Below are positions 27,443 to 36,497 of a stretch of 64,000 bases of DNA, piece by piece. Positions within the stretch are counted from its first letter, which is position 1, and each line of letters opens with the position of its first letter. The notes below the pieces were generated by a model that worked only from the letters and a program-made list of their open reading frames with translations, was not told the DNA's origin and ran no database searches. The stretch covers positions 186,001 through 250,000 of the forward strand of contig CP091278.1 in assembly GCA_021650895.1 (NCBI GenBank), given 5' to 3'. The stretch comes from Candidatus Jettenia sp. (GTDB lineage Bacteria > Planctomycetota > Brocadiia > Brocadiales > Brocadiaceae). The position numbers and the translations under genes are program-made.

Positions 27443-28786
27443 ATGAAAAAGCTTCTTTTAGTCTCTCCCCTTGCCCCGAAAAGTTTTTTAGGTGGTGACT
27501 TTTATTTTCGCCTTCCAAACCTTGGCCTTTTAAAAGTTGCAGCACTTACACCCTCTGATTGGCAGGTGAACATTATCGATGAAAAGGTCGAGACCCTCGA
27601 TTTACAACAGGATGCAGACCTTGTCGGTATTACGGCTATGACACCTGCTGTCAAACGTGGCTATGAAATAGCCGATAGCTTTAGAGCACGGGGAATAAAA
27701 GTGATAATGGGTGGTATGCATGTATCAAAGTTACCTGATGAGGCGCTACAGCACTGCGACAGTGTAGTTGTGGGTGAGGCTGAACAACTGTGGGATAAGG
27801 TTGTTGATGATTTTAAGAGGGGTGAATTGAAAAGTATTTACCAGCACGATAACGGATACCCTTCTTTGGTAAATTATCCGGCTCCGAACTGGGGTCTCTA
27901 TGAGAGGAAAAGATACCTGCCGGTACATTTTATTGAGACTACCCGCGGATGTCCACACAATTGCGAGTTTTGCTCAGTAACAGATTCCTTTGGTGGTAAG
28001 TTTAGAAATAGACCTGTTGATGAGGTGGAAAGGGAGATACAGCATCTGAAGCCATTTGAGGGCAGATTTGCTCTTAAGAATGTAGTCTTTTTTGTCGACG
28101 ATAATATCATAAGCAATAGAAAACATGCAAAAGAGCTTCTGGAAAAAATTATACCCTACCATCTTAAGTGGACCGGGCAGGCATCTACTCAAATTGCAAA
28201 AAACGACGAAATCCTTGCACTCTGTAAAAAGAGTGGGTGCATGGGGCTTCTTATAGGGTTTGAGACATTATCATCAAATAATCTGGTAAAAATGGGAAAG
28301 ACGTTTAATACGCCTGAGAATTACCTTGATGTGATTAAAAAACTTCATGATTATGGTATTGGGGTAAATGGTGCTTTTGTACTGGGATTTGACCATGATG
28401 ACGAAGGCGTTTTTGACCGAACTATTGAATTTGTTATTAAGGCAAAACTTGATGTTTGTTATTTCACGATATTAACACCGTATCCTGGCACAAGATTATA
28501 TTCTCAGTTATCCCAGGAAGGAAGGATCATAGACCATGACTGGTCAAACTACAATACCAATAATGTTGTCTTTATGCCCAAATTGATGAAGCCCGAAAAA
28601 CTTCTCGATGGATTTCATCGTGTCCTGAAGGAGAGCTTCTCCTATTCGGCGATATTTAAAAGATTATGGGGTAATGGAACATACAAGAATTTCTTTTATC
28701 CTATGAACTTTGGTTTTCGACAAACGATAAAAAAAACAATAAAACACAAGCAAGAGTTTTCCTATGGGCAAGGTTCTCATTCTTGA
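27443..28786 (+). CDS. B12-binding-domain radical SAM protein
   Basis: Layout of the large B12-radical SAM group: an N-terminal Rossmann-like region (about 1-150, with DLVGITAMTPAVKRGYEIAD and GGMHVSKLPDEAL), then the [4Fe-4S] motif CPHNCEFCSV near residue 174, a TIM-barrel core (LLIGFETLS) and a C-terminal tail. The cobalamin-binding His is not evident, so the cofactor is inferred from architecture. Relatives include Mg-protoporphyrin cyclase BchE and hopanoid/lipid-modifying enzymes. It overlaps the ATP-grasp gene by 23 nt. Confidence 0.85.
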   Translation: MKKLLLVSPLAPKSFLGGDFYFRLPNLGLLKVAALTPSDWQVNIIDEKVETLDLQQDADLVGITAMTPAVKRGYEIADSFRARGIKVIMGGMHVSKLPDEALQHCDSVVVGEAEQLWDKVVDDFKRGELKSIYQHDNGYPSLVNYPAPNWGLYERKRYLPVHFIETTRGCPHNCEFCSVTDSFGGKFRNRPVDEVEREIQHLKPFEGRFALKNVVFFVDDNIISNRKHAKELLEKIIPYHLKWTGQASTQIAKNDEILALCKKSGCMGLLIGFETLSSNNLVKMGKTFNTPENYLDVIKKLHDYGIGVNGAFVLGFDHDDEGVFDRTIEFVIKAKLDVCYFTILTPYPGTRLYSQLSQEGRIIDHDWSNYNTNNVVFMPKLMKPEKLLDGFHRVLKESFSYSAIFKRLWGNGTYKNFFYPMNFGFRQTIKKTIKHKQEFSYGQGSHS

Positions 28787-29924
28787 CGGGATGTGGAATA
28801 AATCACTTGCGGCTGTAAGGTCTTTTGGAAAGAAAGGATTTGATGTTACTACAGGAGAGAAGACGCTGCTTGCGACGGCAATGTTCTCAAGATACTGCAA
28901 CAAGAGATTTGTCTACCCATCTCCCGCTCTATTTCCCGTTGACTTCCTTAAAGACCTTGAGGAAGAACTCAAAAGGGATAGCTACGATGTTGTCTTTCCT
29001 ATGGAGTTCTCTACACAGGTTCTTTTAACTGATCCGGTAAATAGGCAAAAGCTTGAACAGTACACGAGAATACCTTTTGCCAGCGCCGATCTTGCAAAGA
29101 AGTGTAACGATAAAGCGTTTATTATGCGCCATGCGATGAAAAGAGGAATTGATATTCCAGTAACGTATTTTGTAAATGATACAAACCATATTGTAGAAAT
29201 TGCGCAGAAACTTGAGTATCCGTCTCTTATAAAACCACGGGTTAGTTCAGGTTCAAGGGGTATTGTCTATGTAAAAAATAAAGATGAATTAACTCCCTTA
29301 TACGGGCAAGTACATAAACAGTATCCATTTCCGATTATTCAGGAGTACGTGCCTGGTGATGAAGTATATGGGGTTGGATTGCTTTTAAATTTCAAGTCTG
29401 AAGTAAGAGCGTCGTTTGTCTATAAACGTTTGCGCTCATATCCTGTAAAAGGGGGACCAAGCACACTCAGGGAAAGTGTTCAAAGGGATGATATCGGAGA
29501 AATTGCAATGTCACTCATGAAATCATTGGGATGGACTGGGATTGCCCATGCAGAATTTAAGATCGACCCAAGGGACGGAAAACCAAAACTGCTTGAGGTG
29601 AATCCGAGATTCTGGGGATCTTTACAGCTTGCAATTGAATCAGGTATTGATTTCCCTTTGCTCTTATTCAAAATGGCAATGGATGGTGATATTGAGTCTG
29701 TAGTAAATTATGCTGTTGGGGTTAAATGCAGATGGCTTATTCCCGGAGATTTATTACATTTTATCAAAAATCCGGGGAGATTGAGGTTGAAACCAAATTT
29801 CTTTGATTTTACCATAAAAGATGATATTATTTCTCTGAAAGATCCCTTGCCGATACTCGGAAGGATATCGTCTGTATTGACTTTTTTCTATGATAAAGAG
29901 ATGAAAGACCTTTTAAACAGATAA
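28764..29924 (+). CDS. ATP-grasp enzyme
   Basis: Carbamoyl-phosphate-synthetase-type ATP-grasp fold: N-terminal Rossmann-like domain (GKVLILDGMWNKSLA), ATP-binding region with YPSLIKPRVSSGSRGI near residues 152-168, and metal-binding AHAEFKID and LEVNPRFWGS near 255-285. Such enzymes join a carboxylate to an amine, thiol or similar through an acyl phosphate. Substrate unknown. Start ATG lies inside the radical SAM gene. Similar enzymes occur near polysaccharide and lipid genes. Confidence 0.82.
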   Translation: MGKVLILDGMWNKSLAAVRSFGKKGFDVTTGEKTLLATAMFSRYCNKRFVYPSPALFPVDFLKDLEEELKRDSYDVVFPMEFSTQVLLTDPVNRQKLEQYTRIPFASADLAKKCNDKAFIMRHAMKRGIDIPVTYFVNDTNHIVEIAQKLEYPSLIKPRVSSGSRGIVYVKNKDELTPLYGQVHKQYPFPIIQEYVPGDEVYGVGLLLNFKSEVRASFVYKRLRSYPVKGGPSTLRESVQRDDIGEIAMSLMKSLGWTGIAHAEFKIDPRDGKPKLLEVNPRFWGSLQLAIESGIDFPLLLFKMAMDGDIESVVNYAVGVKCRWLIPGDLLHFIKNPGRLRLKPNFFDFTIKDDIISLKDPLPILGRISSVLTFFYDKEMKDLLNR

Positions 29925-30325
29925 GAATCAATGTAGTTACTCAAAATACTGTTGGGTTATAGGAGGGGCAAACTTTGTGTTCGCCTTGTTTATGGGAAAA
30001 TGCAAAGGTTTTATGATTTGCAGAAAAGGTAGGTGAACACAAGGTTTGCCCCTACCTCGATGTATAGGAATTTCAATGTTTTGTTGTAGGGGCAGGTTTA
30101 AAACCTGCCCCTACACCGGTGTTATAAAAAGTCGCCGAAGGCCTATTTAAATGTATAGAAATTTCAATTCTGTAGGGCAACCCTTTAGGGTTGCTATCCC
30201 CGTGTATATGCCCAGGCGGGGAGGCAAGGCTGAAGCCTTGCCCTACGTCGATACCGTTTTTCCATGGGGTACTAACAGGGCAGTCAGATTCAATTTTGCA
30301 CCTTATTTTGAGTAGTTACGAATCA
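29925..30325. repeat. repeat-filled gap inside the lipid cluster
   Basis: Holds an inverted pair of GAACACAAGGTTTGCCCCTACC-type sequence (29965-30055), the 27-nt palindrome GTAGGGGCAGGTTTAAAACC...CTAC at 30087-30113, a GTCGCCGAAGGCCTA motif, and a complete GTAGGGCAA unit (30172-30246). It divides the cluster into two transcription blocks or inserts a leader. Confidence 0.65.
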
Positions 30326-31150
30326 GTGATAAACGGTTTGACAGTTGACCTTGAAGATTGGTACCACATCTGTGGGGTTGAAGATTACTCTGATCCGCTT
30401 CAGTGGGGTAGCTACGAAAATCGTATTATAAAAAACACAGATAAGATATTGGATCTTTTTAGATCATATAATATAAAGGCTACCTTTTTTGTCCTCGGAT
30501 ACATTGCCTTAAAAGAGCCTGATCTTATCAAGACAATTAAGGATGAGGGGCATGAAATAGCAACCCACGGTTTTTATCACAGAAGGGTTTTTGAGATGAC
30601 GGAAAGAGAATTTGAGGAAGATGTTGGTAAGTCCATCTCTACCATATCATCAATTATAAGGAGCAGGGTTTTTGGGTTCAGGGCGCCTGAGTGGTCAATA
30701 AGGAAAGAGACACCATGGGCATTGAAGATACTCAGGAAATTAGGCATTCTTTATGATTCGAGCATGGTTCCCCTTACCAGAATGGGAAGCAGAGATTTTC
30801 CACGCTATCCGTGTAAATTCGATACAGACTATGGGGAAATATGGGAATTTCCCCTTACTACAGTCAGATTGTTTTGGGAGAGGTTGCCCTTTACCGGTGG
30901 ATTGCCCTTGAGGATGTTTCCTTACTTTTATATTCTTTCAAAGATACAGAGGATCAATTGGGAAGGGTATCCTGCTATTGTTTACATACATCCGTGGGAA
31001 TTCGATATGGAACAACCTCATATTGACCTTCCGTTCAGCAGGAAGTTTATGCATTATTTTAACATAAAAGCGACACCGAAAAAGGTTGAGGGCTTGCTTC
31101 GGCATCTTAAATTTGCGCCTGTTTCAGAAGTGATCAGATTACATGCATGA
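30326..31150 (+). CDS. polysaccharide deacetylase (NodB fold, DUF3473-type)
   Basis: Starts VINGLTVDLEDWYH at GTG 30326; the frame extends upstream to 30191 but that part is translated repeat. Motifs: the metal-binding Asp pair in TVDLEDW, KATFFVLG, EIATHGFYHRR near residue 76 and the C-terminal YIHPWEFD typical of deacetylases with a DUF3473 tail seen in exosortase/exopolysaccharide loci. It would remove N- or O-acetyl groups from a glycan or lipid sugar. It overlaps the next small gene by ATGA. Confidence 0.8.
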   Translation: MINGLTVDLEDWYHICGVEDYSDPLQWGSYENRIIKNTDKILDLFRSYNIKATFFVLGYIALKEPDLIKTIKDEGHEIATHGFYHRRVFEMTEREFEEDVGKSISTISSIIRSRVFGFRAPEWSIRKETPWALKILRKLGILYDSSMVPLTRMGSRDFPRYPCKFDTDYGEIWEFPLTTVRLFWERLPFTGGLPLRMFPYFYILSKIQRINWEGYPAIVYIHPWEFDMEQPHIDLPFSRKFMHYFNIKATPKKVEGLLRHLKFAPVSEVIRLHA

Positions 31151-31347
31151 GAGATATCTACTTTTATACATCACTATTTTCTACCCTCCTTATTTACACC
31201 ACGATACTATGTCTTTTAGTAACCTTTGTTGTTGTTACCGGTATTATCGGCGCTCTTGTTATCCTGTCTGCAATTATCGTATTGTTTATTTTTTTCTACG
31301 ATGGTTTTAAGAGAATAAAAAATATGGGGAAGTATACGCCACATTGA
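31147..31347 (+). CDS. 66-aa two-helix membrane protein
   Basis: Two long hydrophobic helices (about 7-33 and 34-50) then a basic tail (FKRIKNMGK). The start overlaps the deacetylase stop (ATGA) and the stop overlaps the ketosynthase start (TTGA), which supports real translation in a tightly coupled operon. No family recognised. Confidence 0.65.
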   Translation: MRDIYFYTSLFSTLLIYTTILCLLVTFVVVTGIIGALVILSAIIVLFIFFYDGFKRIKNMGKYTPH

Positions 31348-32558
31348 AGAGAAGGGTTGTTGTAACAGGAATTGGTATTATTACTGCTCATGGTGTGGGG
31401 AAAGAGATAAACTGGGCCAAGATAAAATCCGGAGTATCTGGTATAAAAACAATTACATCATTTGATTCTTCAAAATATCCGGGAAAGTGTGGTGGAGAGG
31501 CACGGGAATTTAGCGCCACGAGTATTAAAAACGTAAAGAGAACAAGACTTGACAGGGCATCTCATCTTTTGATTCATGCGGTTCGTGAGGCACTTTCAGA
31601 AACAGAAAACGATTATCCTGCTTATAAAGATACGGAAGTACTTTTATCTGTAGGAACAACCCTGGGAGGGATGCTCTCCGGTGAGATGTATCATAGAGAG
31701 GTTATACAAAAAGGACTTGAAAGGGCGAGGCTTTCTCTGGTAACTGATTATCTTGCTCATTATCAGGCAATCAATGTGTTAAAAGAATTTGAGCTTGCAG
31801 GCGATTTTACCGTTTTTTCTAATGCCTGCGCTTCGGGTACCAATGCTATCGGCCATGCATTCAATTCTATTCGTTATGGTGAGTATGATGTAGCTGTTTG
31901 TGGCGGATATGACACCATGAGTGAGTTTACCTTTGCCGGCTTTAACTCTCTTATGGCAGTAACGCCAACACTCTGCCGGCCTTTTGATAAAAATAGGGAT
32001 GGACTGGTACTTGGAGAAGGGGCAGGGATTTTAATCCTGGAAGAATTAGAATATGCCATAAGACGTAATGCACAGATAGTATGTGAGATAGTTGGCTATG
32101 GTGAGTCATCTGATGCTTATCACATGACAAGTCCCGACCCGTCGGGGAGACATGCGTCTTACGCTATTATTAAGGCGTTACAAGATGCAGGGAATCCGAA
32201 GATCGATTATATTAATGCTCACGGAACAGGTACGAAGTACAATGACGAGGCAGAATCAAAAGCAATAACGATGGCATTAGGAGATAGCGCAAAAGAGATA
32301 CCCGTCAGTTCAATAAAGCCAATGGTTGGCCATATTCTTGGAGGTGCCGGCGCAGTAGAGGCAATTGTTTCAATATTTTCAATAATCCATAAGGCCATGC
32401 CACCAAATATCAATTATGATTGTCCTGATCCTCAATGTAATTTGAATATCATTACGAGAGCTGTTGAGGACGATGTTAAAACCGTTCTTTCCAACTCTTT
32501 TGGGTTTTGGGGGTCAAATGCTGCCATACTATTTCGGGAATATCCGTGGGAAGGTTAG
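31344..32558 (+). CDS. FabF-like beta-ketoacyl-ACP synthase (catalytic)
   Basis: 404 aa condensing enzyme that elongates acyl chains on ACP. The full triad is present: Cys162 in NACASGTNAIG, His293 in NAHGTGTKYND and His330 in KPMVGHILGGAG. TTG start, overlapping the previous stop. The next gene is a ketosynthase homologue without these residues, so the pair probably forms a KS/CLF heterodimer. A second such pair is at 34723-36497. Confidence 0.92.
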   Translation: MKRRVVVTGIGIITAHGVGKEINWAKIKSGVSGIKTITSFDSSKYPGKCGGEAREFSATSIKNVKRTRLDRASHLLIHAVREALSETENDYPAYKDTEVLLSVGTTLGGMLSGEMYHREVIQKGLERARLSLVTDYLAHYQAINVLKEFELAGDFTVFSNACASGTNAIGHAFNSIRYGEYDVAVCGGYDTMSEFTFAGFNSLMAVTPTLCRPFDKNRDGLVLGEGAGILILEELEYAIRRNAQIVCEIVGYGESSDAYHMTSPDPSGRHASYAIIKALQDAGNPKIDYINAHGTGTKYNDEAESKAITMALGDSAKEIPVSSIKPMVGHILGGAGAVEAIVSIFSIIHKAMPPNINYDCPDPQCNLNIITRAVEDDVKTVLSNSFGFWGSNAAILFREYPWEG

Positions 32559-33613
32559 TTTTAACAGGTATAGGTCCATTAACACCCATTGGCATGGGAA
32601 AGAAACAATTCTGGGATGCCATACTCAATGGTTTTTCCGGTATCAGAAAAATAACGAAACTACCTGCTTTTTCTGAATGTTATGGTGGAGAGATTGGCGA
32701 TATTAATTTTGATGAATATATCCCCGATAAGAGATTTCGGCGTACTGCGGATATATCGAGATATACTATGCTGGCGGTAAAACTCGCCATAGACGATGCA
32801 ATTCCTGACTCATCAAGTTTAGAAAATCTCGGAATAATTGTTAGCCTGACACATGGAGCGCTCAACTATACACAATCATACCACAGGTTGCTGATAACTG
32901 AGGGCGTTGAGTCTGTAAGCCCTATATTCTTTTGTGATTCGATATTGAATGCTTCCGCAGGAAATGCATCCATATGTTTTGGAGTCCACGGTCCTGTTCA
33001 TACCCTTATTGGTGGTAAAACAATTGCAACAAAGGCAATACTACGTGCCGCCCAAATGATACGTGCCGGAGCAATTGATAAATCAATCATTGTTTCGGCA
33101 GATGAATTGAATGAACTATCATTTTCCTGCTATTCGAGATTAGGGTTATCCCCATTGTCAGAAGGTGCAGGGGCTCTGTTTCTGGAAGACGAACATACGA
33201 TGAAAGGTGTATTTCCTTACTGTTATTTATCAGGAATCGCTTCACGGAGTAACCCTTCAGATCTTCCATCGGCATTCTATAAGACAATGGAAAAATCTTT
33301 AGAAATGGCTAATCTAAAGACCAGTGATGTTGATCTTGTTATGGCAGAGCCATCTCTTTCTGATATGATAGAGCGGTGTTTAAATACTGGAAATATACCG
33401 GTAGGGTCTATAACTCCTCTTACAGGGAGTGCATTTTCTGTTACTACTATGTGGGATATCATCGTATCTGCTTTGATAATAAAGTATGGCATAGCGCCAT
33501 CATCCATTATCAGCAAGAGGGAAAGAATTCCTGACGAAATCAGGAATATCATGATATGCGTTACAGAGAGAGAGGGTGTTGCATCTACGGTAATTTTATC
33601 GAAATATCCATGA
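32546..33613 (+). CDS. degenerate ketosynthase (chain-length-factor-like)
   Basis: KS fold without catalytic residues: the Cys loop is replaced by HTLIGGKTIATKAI, the first His motif by VMAEPSLSD, and the K..GH motif by TPLTGSAFSVTT. Segments such as SPIFFCDSILNASAGNASI and SIIVSADELNEL match ketosynthase-like subunits of aryl polyene and type II polyketide systems. GTG 32546 gives a 13-nt overlap with the KS stop and 355 aa; a longer frame starts at 32507. It probably pairs with the upstream KS to set chain length. Confidence 0.82.
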   Translation: MGRLVLTGIGPLTPIGMGKKQFWDAILNGFSGIRKITKLPAFSECYGGEIGDINFDEYIPDKRFRRTADISRYTMLAVKLAIDDAIPDSSSLENLGIIVSLTHGALNYTQSYHRLLITEGVESVSPIFFCDSILNASAGNASICFGVHGPVHTLIGGKTIATKAILRAAQMIRAGAIDKSIIVSADELNELSFSCYSRLGLSPLSEGAGALFLEDEHTMKGVFPYCYLSGIASRSNPSDLPSAFYKTMEKSLEMANLKTSDVDLVMAEPSLSDMIERCLNTGNIPVGSITPLTGSAFSVTTMWDIIVSALIIKYGIAPSSIISKRERIPDEIRNIMICVTEREGVASTVILSKYP

Positions 33614-33664
33614 ACAATTCAGCATGTGTTGATCTGCTTCGTGGTGAGAGTATAGGTCAAATCT

Positions 33665-34726
33665 ATGAACCAAAATTCACCAGATATAAAATCGTTATTA
33701 AACCAATTCTCTTTACAAAAGTTTCTTACAAAACGACTTTTAAGATTTATTCATGACGAGGGCATATTACAGCTTCTCGCATCTATGCAAAGATTTGTTA
33801 TCGATGAAGTTATTGAGACACTTCAGCTCAAATTAGGATACAAGCTTCAGGATGAAACGAGAATTCGGATGGTAAAAGTGCTTATCGATCTGCTGTATGA
33901 ATGTGAATATCTGGTTTATAAAAATAATGCGTATCAATGGAATCGTGGCAGAAATTTAAAGATATGTTTGGAAAATGAAGAATATAAAGTTGTAGAAACC
34001 TCATTGAGAGGAATGGTTGATTTTTTTGAAGAATGTATAGGTTATGCCGGTGATTTTTTCAGAGGTGCTACGCCGCGTTTTCGTTTTGATAATGAATCAA
34101 CATCTACATGGGAAAAGTTTCTGGGGAATGCAGAATTCAGTTTTATTCGTTCTGTCCTCTTAAAATTATTGATGTTTGAGAAAAGAGACACAGGTAATAT
34201 CCTCGATCTTTGTTACGGACCAGGCTTTGGTCTTGTCCAGATACAGGAACGATTACCTGAAGTAAGATTAATGGCATTAGATTTTACCGATAATTTCTAC
34301 CGACAGGCAGCAGGCAGATTACCGAATGCTCACGCTGTCAAATGGATTAAATCTGAGTTATGGAACGGTTTTGGTACGCCCTTGCCTTTTGATGATAACA
34401 CCGTTGATAGTGTGCTTTTTACCTGTGCTGACCCGTATATACCTTCAGAATGGCGGGAATATGTTTACCGTGATTTATTCAGGATATTGAAACAGGGAGG
34501 AACGCTCGGAATTATGACCCATAGTTATCCTGACCGTGAGAAGAAATATGTAAAAGATACATGGATAAGAGCAGGTATTTTATGTCATGATTTTTCAGAA
34601 AGTGTTTGTGAAGGATGGCAGGGATTTTATAATGCGGAAGATTCTCTGAACCTTTTTAAAGAAATTGGTTACCATATTTACGCTGTTATGCTGAACGCAT
34701 CCGTATGGAGACTTGATAAGCCATGA
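33665..34726 (+). CDS. class I SAM-dependent methyltransferase
   Basis: 353 aa. The N-terminal 150 residues are helical (perhaps a winged-helix/dimerisation region, as in O-methyltransferases). Methyltransferase motif I is ILDLCYGPGFG near residue 180, followed by LMALDFTDNF and the FRILKQGGTLGIM motif. Target atom is not shown by sequence. It sits between two ketosynthase pairs and overlaps the second KS by ATGA. Aryl polyene clusters also contain a methyltransferase acting on the starter ring. Confidence 0.82.
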   Translation: MNQNSPDIKSLLNQFSLQKFLTKRLLRFIHDEGILQLLASMQRFVIDEVIETLQLKLGYKLQDETRIRMVKVLIDLLYECEYLVYKNNAYQWNRGRNLKICLENEEYKVVETSLRGMVDFFEECIGYAGDFFRGATPRFRFDNESTSTWEKFLGNAEFSFIRSVLLKLLMFEKRDTGNILDLCYGPGFGLVQIQERLPEVRLMALDFTDNFYRQAAGRLPNAHAVKWIKSELWNGFGTPLPFDDNTVDSVLFTCADPYIPSEWREYVYRDLFRILKQGGTLGIMTHSYPDREKKYVKDTWIRAGILCHDFSESVCEGWQGFYNAEDSLNLFKEIGYHIYAVMLNASVWRLDKP

Positions 34727-35904
34727 GAGAAAGGGTATGTGTAACAGGTATCGGTATGATTACGCCCATAAAGCCTTTTCAGGGCATGGATGAATTCTGG
34801 AATGCGCTATGTTCCGGAGAAGATGCCATAGAAAAAATGAAACCTCCCATGCTCAATCATGACAAAGAATGGTTGATGGCAAGTATTGATCTGTCTGATT
34901 TTCTAAATCCTGTCAGTCCGGAAGATAAACTTCAGTTTCTTGCAGAAAAAGCATTTACTATGGCACGAGACGATGCACATTTGCAAGGAGATCAAACCAT
35001 AGGATTATCTATTGGGACTGTGCTTGGAAATGTACTATGCAAAGAAAAAAGATTGATGGAACAGAGAACATATCATAGGGGATATTGTCCTGAGAATGAA
35101 TCGCTTTCTTACATTACCTCACATCTTGTATCCAAATATAATATAAACGGGTCGAGTATTACCGTCTCTACTGCCTGTGCTTCCGGGACCGATGCCATTG
35201 GAGTGGCAGCAAGGAAGATACTTGCCGGAAAGGCAGATTGTATGATTGCAGGTGGTGTTGATGTGCTCAGCGATTTTGCTATTACCGGATTTCATGCCTT
35301 TCAAGCTATCACAGAAGAAAAGGTCAGACCCTTTGATAAAAACAGGAGCGGGCTTGCGTTTGGCGAGGGCGCAGCCTTTGTTGTGCTTGAATCTGAACGG
35401 TGTGCTGTCCGAAGAAAAGCGAAAATATACGGCAGCTTTCTGGGATATGCTTCACGGGCTGATGCTCATCATATGACCGGTCCTCACAAAGAAGGCCGGG
35501 GGCTTGCTCATGCTATTAATCAGGCATTATTACAAGCCAATCTCAAACCTGATGAGATTGACTATATTAATGCACATGGCACGGGAACCATTTACAACGA
35601 TCTTATGGAGACAAAGGCAATAAAAAAGGCGCTCGGAAATGCCGCATACAATATACCCATAAGCTCTACGAAATCCATGCTGGGGCATTCCTTTGGCGCC
35701 GCAGGTGTTATTGAAGCAATTTGCTGCCTGCTCTCTATGAATACCGGGACTATACCTCCTACGATTAATTTTCAGGAACGTGATCCTGCATGTGACCTTG
35801 ACTATGTTCCAAACATTGCAAGAAAACATCGAGTGAAGGTTGCTCTGTCTCTCTCTGCCGGGTTTGGTGGACAAAATTCTGCTCTCGTCCTTGGTGAATT
35901 ATGA
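34723..35904 (+). CDS. FabF-like beta-ketoacyl-ACP synthase (catalytic), second copy
   Basis: 393 aa with a complete triad: Cys152 in TACASGTDAIG, His285 in NAHGTGTIYND and His322 in KSMLGHSFGAAG. It is more similar in layout to the KS at 31344 than to generic FabF (same YNDE/YNDL after AHGTGT), suggesting an old duplication. ATGA overlap upstream and ATGA overlap downstream with a half-length KS-like gene. Confidence 0.92.
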   Translation: MRERVCVTGIGMITPIKPFQGMDEFWNALCSGEDAIEKMKPPMLNHDKEWLMASIDLSDFLNPVSPEDKLQFLAEKAFTMARDDAHLQGDQTIGLSIGTVLGNVLCKEKRLMEQRTYHRGYCPENESLSYITSHLVSKYNINGSSITVSTACASGTDAIGVAARKILAGKADCMIAGGVDVLSDFAITGFHAFQAITEEKVRPFDKNRSGLAFGEGAAFVVLESERCAVRRKAKIYGSFLGYASRADAHHMTGPHKEGRGLAHAINQALLQANLKPDEIDYINAHGTGTIYNDLMETKAIKKALGNAAYNIPISSTKSMLGHSFGAAGVIEAICCLLSMNTGTIPPTINFQERDPACDLDYVPNIARKHRVKVALSLSAGFGGQNSALVLGEL

Positions 35905-36497
35905 TACCTGTTATTACCGGTTTGAGTAAGCTGGTTAGTTGTGACCTGGATAAGGGTATCTCTCACATGAATGAACAGATCAGGCACATGCGATTTGTTC
36001 ATGACCTGGAGAAATTGGTAGTTATTGCCGTTGGATTGGTTTTGTACGACGCCGGGATGACTTCTCCGGTGGGGAATGAGGATATTGGTCTTTACGTAGG
36101 GATAGACAATGCAATAGAATACATTAAAAGTGAATATTTTAACAACATTCTATCTGAAGGTATTCTGGGTGCAAGTCCACTCCTTTTCCCGTTTACATCT
36201 CCCAATGCGCTTACAGCACAAGCAACCATAGCTTTTGATATACGGGGGGAAAGCATCACCCTTCCTATTCAGCGCTCATCGAAAGATGTTATCGAGTATG
36301 CAACGGACTGTATTATTGGACGATATACAAAAATGGCAATTGCAGGTGGAATAACAACAGACCGATCACAGACTTCTTGTTCAGAAACCATAAAAGCTCC
36401 TGTGTACATGGCTGAGTTTTTCTTTCTTGAAGACAGGAAAAGCGCTGTGGAGCGCGGAGTAAAGGTATACCACTGTGTAATGGATGGGAGTATATGA
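35901..36497 (+). CDS. half-length degenerate ketosynthase
   Basis: 198 aa. It resembles only the N-terminal half of a ketosynthase (GLYVGIDNAIEYIK, PLLFPFTSPNALTAQATIAF, AIAGGITTD) and has no Cys, His or Lys-His active-site motifs. Both ends overlap neighbours by 4 nt, so it is not an obvious remnant. It may be a truncated CLF-like partner of the preceding KS. Confidence 0.7.
   Translation: MIPVITGLSKLVSCDLDKGISHMNEQIRHMRFVHDLEKLVVIAVGLVLYDAGMTSPVGNEDIGLYVGIDNAIEYIKSEYFNNILSEGILGASPLLFPFTSPNALTAQATIAFDIRGESITLPIQRSSKDVIEYATDCIIGRYTKMAIAGGITTDRSQTSCSETIKAPVYMAEFFFLEDRKSAVERGVKVYHCVMDGSI

Noticed and set aside
30191-30325. N-terminal extension of the polysaccharide deacetylase
   Set aside because: The peptide is translated from a GTAGGGCAA unit (it contains the typical GEARLKPCPT string), so it is not native protein.
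33556-33756. 66-aa open frame overlapping the second ketosynthase-like gene end and the methyltransferase start
   Set aside because: Mostly overlaps two better genes in other frames; no domain. A short leader peptide from 33610 cannot be excluded but is unsupported.
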